Of a stretch of 5,911 nt of DNA, positions 1 through 5,883 are shown one piece after another; positions within the stretch are counted from its first letter, which is position 1; every line of letters starts with the position of its first letter. The position numbers and the translations under genes were made by a program. Below the pieces are notes generated by a model. It was not told the origin of the DNA. It did no database searches and saw only the letters and a program-made list of their open reading frames with translations. Location: NCBI RefSeq assembly GCF_937934665.1, contig NZ_CALGYW010000120.1, forward strand, positions 1 through 5,911. Direction: 5' to 3'. The DNA is from an uncultured Anaerococcus sp. Lineage in GTDB: Bacteria > Bacillota > Clostridia > Tissierellales > Peptoniphilaceae.

Positions 1-59
1 ATAGACTACTTTAGCTAGATTAAATAGACACTTGGAATTATAAAAATAAGGAGCTTGAA

Positions 60-698
60 ATGTTAAATGGTAAGGGTTTTGATTTATGGGCTGATGATTA
101 TGATAAGGTTGTCGGTCTAAGTGATGAGGATAATTCATATCCTTTTGCAGGTTATAAAAATATTTTAAATGAAATATATAAGCTTATATTAGATTCGTCT
201 GGCAAGGATATTTTAGACCTGGGTTTTGGTACAGCTACTCTTGCTTCAAAACTCTATGAAAAAGGGTTTAATATTTACGGCCAAGATTTCTCTGATAGAA
301 TGATAGAAATTGCCAGAAAGAAGATGCCTCAGGCTAAGCTTTTTAAGGGAGATTTTAGAGATGGCTTGGTAGAAGGGCTGAGAGATCAAAAATACCATGC
401 AATTGTTGCGACTTATTCTCTCCACCACCTAAAAGATTTAGATAAAGTTACCCTTATAAAAAACCTCCTTACAAGGCTTAAGAATGGAGGAAAGCTATAT
501 ATAGGAGATGTGGCTTTTAAATCTCGAAAAGACCACGATATGTGTAAGCATGAAGCAGGGGATATGTGGGATGATGATGAGATTTACTTTGTAATAGATG
601 AGCTTAAGCCTTATTTTAAAGATATGAAGTTTAAGAAATTTTCTGAGTGTTCAGGCCTTATTACTATAAAAAATAATAAAAATTTAAGAAATTTATAG
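60..698 (+). CDS. Class I SAM-dependent methyltransferase, YrrT-like
   Basis: A 212-residue cytosolic protein with a single Rossmann-fold methyltransferase domain. Visible motifs: an N-terminal FDLWADDYD stretch (residues 7-15), as in Bacillus YrrT-like enzymes; SAM-binding motif I ILDLGFGT (51-58); an acidic residue at the end of strand 2 (Asp76) that would hold the SAM ribose; GDF (97-99); and a strand-4 segment ending in SLHHL (120-124). Motif I reads GFGTA where GxGTG is usual, a mild variation. There is no signal peptide or membrane segment. The ATG start is preceded by AAGGAG (48-53) with a 6-nt gap, which supports it. No promoter is visible in the 59 bases upstream. An intrinsic terminator follows directly, so it is a separate transcription unit from the threonine operon. 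The family methylates small molecules or other targets; the substrate cannot be read from sequence. The YrrT resemblance is from memory of the family, not from a search. Confidence 0.87.
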   Translation: MLNGKGFDLWADDYDKVVGLSDEDNSYPFAGYKNILNEIYKLILDSSGKDILDLGFGTATLASKLYEKGFNIYGQDFSDRMIEIARKKMPQAKLFKGDFRDGLVEGLRDQKYHAIVATYSLHHLKDLDKVTLIKNLLTRLKNGGKLYIGDVAFKSRKDHDMCKHEAGDMWDDDEIYFVIDELKPYFKDMKFKKFSECSGLITIKNNKNLRNL

Positions 699-701
699 AG
701 T

Positions 702-724
702 CCGGTGATTTTCACCGGTTTTTT
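702..724 (+). terminator. Rho-independent terminator of the methyltransferase gene
   Basis: A 7-bp stem, CCGGTGA (702-708) with TCACCGG (712-718), closes a TTT loop and is followed at once by six T residues (719-724). It begins 4 bases after the methyltransferase stop codon. The GC-rich stem in AT-rich surroundings and the T-run make this a textbook terminator on the + strand. It insulates the threonine operon from upstream transcription. Confidence 0.93.
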
Positions 725-806
725 ATTCGAAAATTTTAATAATTTTCAAGATTGATACTTTCAATGAAGGTTACGTTTTCATCGCTTTATCAAAGTTATC
801 TAATAA

Positions 807-834
807 TTGACAACTGGGATAAAAACTGTATAGT
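807..834 (+). promoter_or_regulatory. Sigma-A promoter of the lysC-hom-thrCB operon
   Basis: A perfect -35 box TTGACA (807-812) and a -10 box TATAGT (829-834, five of six consensus bases) are separated by 16 bp. Transcription would begin near 841, giving a 5' untranslated leader of about 80 nt before the lysC ATG. It lies downstream of the previous gene's terminator and is the best-scoring promoter seen by eye in the intergenic region. Confidence 0.75.
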
Positions 835-863
835 TTTACAAATCGAACTTACATTACTATATT
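835..863 (+). promoter_or_regulatory. Possible second promoter for the threonine operon
   Basis: TTTACA (835-840) and TATATT (858-863) each match five of six consensus bases and are 17 bp apart. This would start transcription near 870, downstream of the first promoter. In such AT-rich DNA chance matches are common, so this is weaker than the 807-834 promoter. Its -10 box overlaps the left copy of the 851-881 direct repeat. Confidence 0.35.
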
Positions 864-881
864 AAAGCTAACACTACTATA
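851..881 (+). repeat. 11-bp direct repeat spaced by two helical turns
   Basis: ACATTACTATA (851-861) and ACACTACTATA (871-881) match at 10 of 11 bases and are offset by exactly 20 bp. They sit in the operon's 5' leader between the promoter and the ribosome binding site. The spacing would place both copies on the same face of the helix, which suits a protein binding site, but no known operator is recognised. Confidence 0.45.
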
Positions 882-882
882 C

Positions 883-896
883 TTTGCCTAGGCAAA
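883..896 (+). promoter_or_regulatory. 14-bp perfect palindrome in the lysC leader, candidate operator
   Basis: TTTGCCTAGGCAAA is its own reverse complement. It lies 10 bases before the lysC ribosome binding site and downstream of both promoter candidates, so a bound repressor could block elongation. In RNA it could instead fold as TTTGC/GCAAA around a CTAG loop. No T-run follows, so it is not a terminator. Regulator unknown. Confidence 0.4.
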
Positions 897-906
897 ATTT
901 ACATAC

Positions 907-913
907 AAAGGGG
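907..913 (+). promoter_or_regulatory. Ribosome binding site that fixes the lysC start at 920
   Basis: AAAGGGG lies 6 nt before the ATG at 920. The reading frame is open back to a TTG at 884, but that codon has no Shine-Dalgarno sequence and sits inside the palindrome. The family's conserved N-terminus (KVAKFGGSS) starts directly after the 920 ATG. Confidence 0.8.
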
Positions 914-919
914 AAGAAG

Positions 920-2227
920 ATGAAAGTTGCTAAATTTGGAGGAAGTTCACTGGCTGATAGTCTTCAGCTAAAAAAAGTTAAGGATATAATTCTAGCCGAT
1001 AAGGATAGAAAATACATAGTTGTGTCTGCACCTGGTAAGGGAGCAACCAACAACCACAAGGTCACAGACCTCCTTGCCATGTGCCACCAGTTAAGTTGCC
1101 ATGACCTAAATTTTAATGAGGTTTATAAGATTATCGAGGATGTTTATAAAAATATTGTGGAAGATCTTTCTTTGAATATTGATATAGCTAGCATCTTAGC
1201 TGAGGTTAAAGAAAAGATAACAAATGGCGCCTCCTACGATTTCGTTGTTAGCCGTGGGGAGTTTATGAGTGCTCAGGTTCTTGCCTCTTTTATTGGCTAT
1301 GATTTTGTGGATGCCAAGGATTTGATTTCATTTAATAAGGGAGTTTTAGATTTAGAAAAGTCTCAGGCTGCTATAAAAAATATCCTAGCTAAGCATGACA
1401 GGGCTGTTATTCCAGGTTTTTACGGCGAGGAAGAAGGCAAGGTTAAGACCTTTTCTCGTGGTGGATCTGATGTGACAGGTTCTGTTATTGCAGCAGCTAT
1501 GGATGCAGAAATGTATGAAAACTTTACCGATGTGTCAGGATTTTTGGTTGCAGATCCTAGGATTGTCAAAGATCCAGAGCCTATTGGTACTATTACCTAC
1601 AAGGAACTTAGGGAGCTTTCTTACATGGGGGCCAATGTCCTTCATGAAGAGGCGATTTTCCCGCTTAAGGATAAGAATATTCCGATTAATATCAAAAACA
1701 CCAATGCCCCTGATAAGGACGGTACCCTTATCCTATCTAAGTGTGATAGAAAAAATAAAAATATCCTAACTGGTATTACTGGCAAAAAAGACTTCACTGT
1801 TATTACCCTAGAAAAGGTAAATATGAACAATGAGAAGGACTTTTTTAGAAAACTTACTACAGTTTTTGAGTCAAATGATATATCAATCGAGCATATGCCT
1901 TCTGGTATTGACACAGTTTCTGTCCTTGTGGCAGATTCATACATTACCCCAAAGCTAAATAAGGTCCTAGAGGAGTTACAAATTTACTTAGATGTTGATA
2001 GCCTTTCTTGGGAGAGGGATATTTCCCTAATAGCAGTTGTTGGTCGTGGCATGATCAATGAAAAGGGAGTTTCTGCCAGGACTTTTACGGCTCTTGCTAG
2101 GGAAGGGGTCAATATAAAGATGATTAGCCAGGGTTCTAGCGAGATAAATATTATTATCGGAGTCGAAACCCAAGATTTTGAGCAGGCAATCTGCTCTATC
2201 TATGAAGAATTTTATGGCAAGAACTAA
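920..2227 (+). CDS. lysC: Aspartate kinase (aspartokinase), monofunctional, with tandem ACT domains
   Basis: A 435-residue cytosolic enzyme that phosphorylates L-aspartate with ATP to 4-aspartyl phosphate (EC 2.7.2.4), the first step towards threonine, lysine and methionine. The amino acid kinase domain covers about residues 1-275: KFGGSS (5-10) for phosphate binding, SRGE (111-114), RGGSD (180-184), TDVSG (203-207) and ADPR (211-214), then the RELSYMGANVLHEEA stretch typical of the family. The C-terminal region holds two ACT domains (about 291-358 and 366-432), the second with SQGSSEINI (403-411), which is the usual site of amino-acid feedback inhibition. Length and wording fit the single-polypeptide type seen in Bacillus YclM (threonine-sensitive). 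Because it leads an operon containing only threonine genes, threonine is the likely effector, but the effector cannot be read directly. It is first in the operon; hom starts 29 bp later. The symbol is generic; thrA or thrD would also be used for such an enzyme. Confidence 0.94.
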   Translation: MKVAKFGGSSLADSLQLKKVKDIILADKDRKYIVVSAPGKGATNNHKVTDLLAMCHQLSCHDLNFNEVYKIIEDVYKNIVEDLSLNIDIASILAEVKEKITNGASYDFVVSRGEFMSAQVLASFIGYDFVDAKDLISFNKGVLDLEKSQAAIKNILAKHDRAVIPGFYGEEEGKVKTFSRGGSDVTGSVIAAAMDAEMYENFTDVSGFLVADPRIVKDPEPIGTITYKELRELSYMGANVLHEEAIFPLKDKNIPINIKNTNAPDKDGTLILSKCDRKNKNILTGITGKKDFTVITLEKVNMNNEKDFFRKLTTVFESNDISIEHMPSGIDTVSVLVADSYITPKLNKVLEELQIYLDVDSLSWERDISLIAVVGRGMINEKGVSARTFTALAREGVNIKMISQGSSEINIIIGVETQDFEQAICSIYEEFYGKN

Positions 2228-2243
2228 GTGAAGTTAATAAACC

Positions 2244-2250
2244 TTGGAGG
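2244..2250 (+). promoter_or_regulatory. Ribosome binding site supporting the TTG start of hom
   Basis: TTGGAGG (core GGAGG at 2246-2250) lies 6 nt before the TTG at 2257. The first in-frame ATG (2272) falls just before the glycine-rich NAD(P) loop and would remove the first beta strand, so TTG is the start. Confidence 0.8.
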
Positions 2251-2256
2251 TTTGAT

Positions 2257-3438
2257 TTGAAAATTGCGATTATGGGCTTTGGCACAGTCGGATCAGGTGT
2301 CGAGGAAATCCTATATAAAAAGAAAAATAGTCTAAGAAACCATAATCTTATTATAGAAATTGATAAGGTGCTAATAAAAAATAAGAATAAAAAGAGAAAT
2401 CCTTTTGAAAAAGACCTAGTTTTTACAGATGATTTTGAGGAGATTTTGTCTTCAGATGTGGATACAGTTATTGACCTAACTACAAGCCTAGAGGAAACTT
2501 ATCAGATGATTAGCTCCCTAATGAAGGCTGGTAAGCATATCATAACAGCAAATAAGGCTGTAGTTTCAAAGTATTTTGAACAATTAAATGCTCTGGCAAG
2601 GTCAAATGAAGTTTATTTTTCTTATGAGGCGGCAGTTGGTGGGGCTATTCCTCTAATCCATCCTCTAATGGAGGAAGCTATTTTTAATAAGATGGATAAG
2701 GTTTTTGGTATCCTAAATGGTACAAGCAACTACATCCTATCTAAGATGGAGACAGAGGGTGCATCCTACACAGATGTTCTAAAAAAAGCCCAAGACCTAG
2801 GTTTTGCAGAGCTTGATCCTACAGCAGATGTAGGAGGCTTTGATTCTATGAGAAAGATTAGGATTCTTTCTTCTTTGATTTATAATGCAAAGGTAAATGA
2901 AGAAGAAATACCTACTTTTGGGATTGAAAATATCAAAAAAATCGACTTAAGTTTTGCCAAGAATATGGGATATTCCATAAGGATGCTTGCTAAATCTGAG
3001 CTTAAAGATGGCAAGATAAATATTTCTGTAATCCCAAGTTTTGTAAATGATGAGTTTTTTGCCAAGACCTTTGATGAAACCAATGGAGTGAAAGTATGGG
3101 GAGAAAATTTTGACTCTTATGAATTTAAGGGTCCAGGTGCAGGCAGGCTAGAAACTGCAGAAGCCGTAATTCGTGACCTAGTGAGGGTCTTATCAAGAAG
3201 AGAAATCCCAGCCTATTATAATATGGAAAACTCCTACCAAGTTTCAAACACTCTTGAAAATAAGTTTTACATAAGGACATCAAAACTTACACCAGAGCTT
3301 AAGAAACTTGTTAAATATGAAGAACATAAAAAAGAAGAATACTTTATTTTGACAAAAAAAGTTAGCCTAAGAAATTTAAAACCAATCCTAGCTGACCTAG
3401 GAGAAGTATTTTTAGCAGAAATTGAGGAAGATTTATGA
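2257..3438 (+). CDS. hom: Homoserine dehydrogenase with short, degenerate C-terminal domain
   Basis: A 393-residue cytosolic NAD(P)H-dependent enzyme that reduces aspartate 4-semialdehyde to homoserine (EC 1.1.1.3). The N-terminal Rossmann domain starts with GFGTVGSG (7-14). TANK (97-100) supplies the conserved lysine Lys100. The catalytic domain shows the AVGGAIP stretch (126-132), NGTSNYIL (154-161) and the family signature AELDPTADVGGFDSMRK (184-200). By alignment from memory to the yeast enzyme, Glu185, Asp191, Asp196 and Lys200 occupy the substrate-binding and catalytic positions. GPGAGR (292-297) follows. Bacillus Hom is about 433 residues with a C-terminal ACT domain; here only about 57 residues remain after position 336 and no DxPG-like ACT loop is visible, so feedback control may be reduced or altered. 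The start is TTG. It lies 29 bp after lysC, and its stop codon overlaps the next start as ATGA (3435-3438), pointing to translational coupling. Confidence 0.94.
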   Translation: MKIAIMGFGTVGSGVEEILYKKKNSLRNHNLIIEIDKVLIKNKNKKRNPFEKDLVFTDDFEEILSSDVDTVIDLTTSLEETYQMISSLMKAGKHIITANKAVVSKYFEQLNALARSNEVYFSYEAAVGGAIPLIHPLMEEAIFNKMDKVFGILNGTSNYILSKMETEGASYTDVLKKAQDLGFAELDPTADVGGFDSMRKIRILSSLIYNAKVNEEEIPTFGIENIKKIDLSFAKNMGYSIRMLAKSELKDGKINISVIPSFVNDEFFAKTFDETNGVKVWGENFDSYEFKGPGAGRLETAEAVIRDLVRVLSRREIPAYYNMENSYQVSNTLENKFYIRTSKLTPELKKLVKYEEHKKEEYFILTKKVSLRNLKPILADLGEVFLAEIEEDL

Positions 3439-5729
3439 AATTTTTATCGACAAGAGATTCAAAATTAAGGATATCCGGCAGAGAAGCCATAGTAAAGGGC
3501 ATATCCGATGATGGTGGGCTTTTTGTTCCAGAATATTTTCCAGCCTTTGATATAAAAGAGAACTTGGACTTATCCTATACTGCCATGGCTTGCAAGATCT
3601 TATCTTTATATTTTACAGACTTTGATAGCGAGGACCTACTTAAGCTAATAGAAAAATCTTACGAAAGCTTTGAAGATGAGATAGTAAAAGTCGCCTACCA
3701 AAAAGACTACTACCTAGAGCTTTACCACGGAAGGACATCAGCCTTTAAGGACTTTGCCCTATGTCTTTTGCCAAACCTTTTATCCTATGCCAAAAAATCC
3801 CTAGGTATCAAGGATAAGACCCTTATCCTTACAGCGACATCAGGTGATACAGGCAAGGCTGCCCTAGAAGGTTTTTATAATACAGAAGATATCGACATCT
3901 TAGTTTTATATCCAACAGAAGGCGTAAGCGATATCCAAAAAACTCAGATGGACTCAACAGCTTCGCTAAATTCAAAGGTTATAGCCATTGACGGCAATTT
4001 TGATGATGCCCAAACAGCTGTTAAAAAAATCTTTAATGACCCAGCTATAAAAGAGGAATTAAAAAAGAAAAATACCTACCTTTCATCAGCCAACTCCATC
4101 AATATCGGCAGGCTCTTGCCGCAGATAGTTTATTATTTCTACGCCTATGCAGATCTTGTCAATAACAAGGAAATAGAATGCGGAGATAAGATAACTTGCT
4201 GTGTGCCAACAGGCAACTTCGGAGATATTCTGGCAGGATTTTATGCCAAACAGATGGGACTACCTATAGAAAAACTTGTAATAGCCTCAAATGACAACAA
4301 GGTCCTAACAGACTTTTTCACAACAGGGACCTATGATGCTAATAGGGACCTAATCAAAACTATATCCCCATCCATGGATATCCTCGTTTCATCAAACCTA
4401 GAAAGATTAATCTTTCATAAGTCCTCAGACAAGGTCGTCAAAGAAAAAATGGAAGACCTAAGGAAGGATGGAGTCTTTACTTTTGATGGCAAATTTGATG
4501 AATTTCTAGCAGGCTACGCAAATAAGGAAGATACCGAAAAGACAATTAAAAAAGTCTACGAAGAAGAAGGCTACCTAATAGATCCTCATACAAGCGTGGC
4601 CAAGGCTGTTGTAGATAAACTTGGCCTTGAAAAAACCATGGTCTTATCAACTGCAAGCCCTTACAAGTTTGCCTCATCAGTCCTAAAAGCCCTAGGAGAA
4701 AATCCAGGCAAGGATGAATTTGAAAATATAAAATCCCTTTATGATAAAACAGGGGTGAAAATCCCAAGTGAAATAAGGAAACTAAAGGGAAAGAAAATTA
4801 TCCACCAGACAAAAATCAAAAAGGATGAAATTGCTAGAGAAGTTCTCAAATTTGCATCAAGGGGCAAGAGAATATCAGTCCCAGCCACCTCAGCCAACCT
4901 AGGACCAGGCTTTGATGCCTTGGGTCTTGCCCTAAATCTTTATAATACTTGCGAATTTAGGCTAACAGATGATGGGAAAAGTTTTGAATCAAATTTAAAG
5001 GAAAACCTAATCTACAAAGCCTATAAATTTACCTTTGACTACTACAAAGAAAAAGCAAGACCAGTTACTTTTGACCTAGAGGTAGATATCCCCATATCAA
5101 GAGGCTTAGGCTCATCTGCAGCCTGCATAGTTATGGGAGTTATGGCAGCCTTTGAAGTCATGGGAAGAGATCTTGATAAAAAAGAAATCCTAAAAATTGC
5201 AACATCCATTGAAGGCCACCCAGACAACGTCAGTCCAGCCATCTTTGGAGGAGCAGGAGTATCGATACTAGAGGAAGGCAAAGTCTACCTAGAAAAATTT
5301 GAAATCTCAGAGAAATTCAAATTCTTAGCCTTAGTCCCAGACTTTAGACTATCGACAGAAAAAGCTAGACTCGCCCTCCCACAAACCTACCCAAAAGCCG
5401 ACGCAGTCTTCAATATAGCTAGGGTCGCCATGCTAGTCCTAGCCCTAGAGTCAGGAGATGCTGCCAACCTAAAAGTAGCCCTAGCAGATAAAATCCACCA
5501 ACCCTACAGATTTGACCTAATACCAGAAATAGAAAAAATCGAAAAAATTATAAAAGAATCTGGAGCCCTATCCTACTACCTAAGCGGCGCAGGATCAACA
5601 ATCATGCTAATCCTAGACAAGGATGATAATGAGTCAGAAAAAGAAATAAGGGAAAACCTAAAAAAATTATCAGATAACTATGACCTAAAAGCTCTGGAAA
5701 TAGATAGGAAGGGAGCTTTTGTGATTTAG
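3435..5729 (+). CDS. Fused threonine synthase (N-terminal) and homoserine kinase (C-terminal)
   Basis: A 764-residue single open frame carrying two complete enzymes. Residues 1 to about 472 are threonine synthase (EC 4.2.3.1, pyridoxal phosphate, O-phosphohomoserine to threonine): ISDDGGLFVPE (23-33), the PLP-lysine motif HGRTSAFKD with Lys105, TSGDTG (135-140), SANSINIGRLLPQ (218-230), PTGNFGD (258-264) in the cofactor-phosphate loop, and SPSMDILVSSNLERL (311-325). Residues about 478-764 are homoserine kinase (EC 2.7.1.39, GHMP family): VPATSANLGPGFDALG (482-497), the ATP-binding PISRGLGSSAA (553-563), EGHPDNVSPAIFGG (593-606) and the C-terminal SGAGST (717-722). The 287-residue kinase part is close to normal length, so neither half looks truncated. 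The junction (about 473-477) is almost linkerless, and no in-frame ATG, GTG or TTG lies near it, so separate translation of the kinase is unlikely. It is last in the operon and overlaps hom by 4 bases. Third positions in the kinase part are rich in C and A. Common symbols are thrC and thrB. Confidence 0.95.
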   Translation: MKFLSTRDSKLRISGREAIVKGISDDGGLFVPEYFPAFDIKENLDLSYTAMACKILSLYFTDFDSEDLLKLIEKSYESFEDEIVKVAYQKDYYLELYHGRTSAFKDFALCLLPNLLSYAKKSLGIKDKTLILTATSGDTGKAALEGFYNTEDIDILVLYPTEGVSDIQKTQMDSTASLNSKVIAIDGNFDDAQTAVKKIFNDPAIKEELKKKNTYLSSANSINIGRLLPQIVYYFYAYADLVNNKEIECGDKITCCVPTGNFGDILAGFYAKQMGLPIEKLVIASNDNKVLTDFFTTGTYDANRDLIKTISPSMDILVSSNLERLIFHKSSDKVVKEKMEDLRKDGVFTFDGKFDEFLAGYANKEDTEKTIKKVYEEEGYLIDPHTSVAKAVVDKLGLEKTMVLSTASPYKFASSVLKALGENPGKDEFENIKSLYDKTGVKIPSEIRKLKGKKIIHQTKIKKDEIAREVLKFASRGKRISVPATSANLGPGFDALGLALNLYNTCEFRLTDDGKSFESNLKENLIYKAYKFTFDYYKEKARPVTFDLEVDIPISRGLGSSAACIVMGVMAAFEVMGRDLDKKEILKIATSIEGHPDNVSPAIFGGAGVSILEEGKVYLEKFEISEKFKFLALVPDFRLSTEKARLALPQTYPKADAVFNIARVAMLVLALESGDAANLKVALADKIHQPYRFDLIPEIEKIEKIIKESGALSYYLSGAGSTIMLILDKDDNESEKEIRENLKKLSDNYDLKALEIDRKGAFVI

Positions 5730-5764
5730 ATATCGCCTAAAATATATAGATAAAAAGAAATAAG

Positions 5765-5793
5765 TTCCAAAAAACATTGACTTGTTATATAAT
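5765..5793 (+). promoter_or_regulatory. Candidate CRISPR leader promoter
   Basis: A perfect -10 box TATAAT (5788-5793) stands 17 bp from a weak -35 TTCCAA (5765-5770). An alternative pairing is TTGACT (5777-5782) with TATAGC (5799-5804) at 16 bp. Either would start transcription about 70-85 bp before the first repeat and read into the array. The AT richness makes the exact choice uncertain. Confidence 0.4.
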
Positions 5794-5796
5794 ATT

Positions 5797-5847
5797 TATA
5801 TAGCTAAGATTGTAAAAAATTAAAGTGAATGAAATTAGCTTGATATA
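5797..5847 (+). repeat. Imperfect inverted repeat inside the CRISPR leader
   Basis: TATATAGCTAA (5797-5807) and TTAGCTTGATATA (5835-5847) are inverted copies that match apart from a 2-base insertion; the gap between them is 27 bp. The core AGCTAA/TTAGCT is a perfect 6-bp match. It may be a protein-binding or DNA-bending site in the leader, or chance in AT-rich DNA. Confidence 0.3.
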
Positions 5848-5883
5848 AATAAGGAAATGGGATAAAATGAGGATTTGTTTAAT

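Larger units (their letters stand above)
5730..5883 (+). promoter_or_regulatory. Putative CRISPR leader
   Basis: This 154-bp AT-rich, gene-free stretch lies between the threonine operon and a type I-E-like repeat, on the side where type I-E leaders lie (5' of the repeat as read towards its GATGATCC end). It holds a promoter-like element (5765-5793) and an inverted repeat (5797-5847). Leader status is inferred from position and composition; the array it would drive is not in the window beyond one repeat. No intrinsic terminator for the upstream operon is seen in it. Confidence 0.55.

Noticed and set aside
729..747. Hairpin GAAAATT/AATTTTC as a second terminator
   Set aside because: The stem is almost all A/T and has no T-run. 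It follows a much better terminator and is likely chance in AT-rich DNA.
754..800. Nested inverted repeats (GATACTTT with AAAGTTATC; ATGAA with TTCAT) as a small RNA
   Set aside because: The arms are short and imperfect, they lie upstream of the operon promoter, and no promoter or terminator frames them as an RNA gene.
826..891. Threonine- and isoleucine-rich frame (four Thr codons, ending in TAG within the palindrome) that could be an attenuation leader peptide
   Set aside because: There is no ATG, GTG or TTG start and no ribosome binding site. Its first codons overlap the -10 box, and no terminator hairpin with a T-run follows.
884..919. Upstream TTG start that would add 12 residues to the aspartokinase
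   Set aside because: It has no ribosome binding site and sits in a palindrome. The ATG at 920 has AAAGGGG at the right distance and begins at the conserved KVAKFGGSS N-terminus.
699..919. T-box or lysine riboswitch in the aspartokinase leader
   Set aside because: I found no T-box consensus, no anti-terminator/terminator pair and no L-box core motifs. The transcribed leader from the best promoter is only about 80 nt, too short for either.
1642..1944. Antisense open frame of 100 codons inside the aspartokinase gene, and similar shorter frames elsewhere
   Set aside because: They lie opposite strongly conserved coding sequence, have no recognisable domains or suitable ribosome binding sites, and are by-products of the real genes' codon use.
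5725..5741. TTTAG/CTAAA stem as the terminator of the threonine operon
   Set aside because: It is only 5 bp, mostly A/T, overlaps the stop codon and lacks a T-run.
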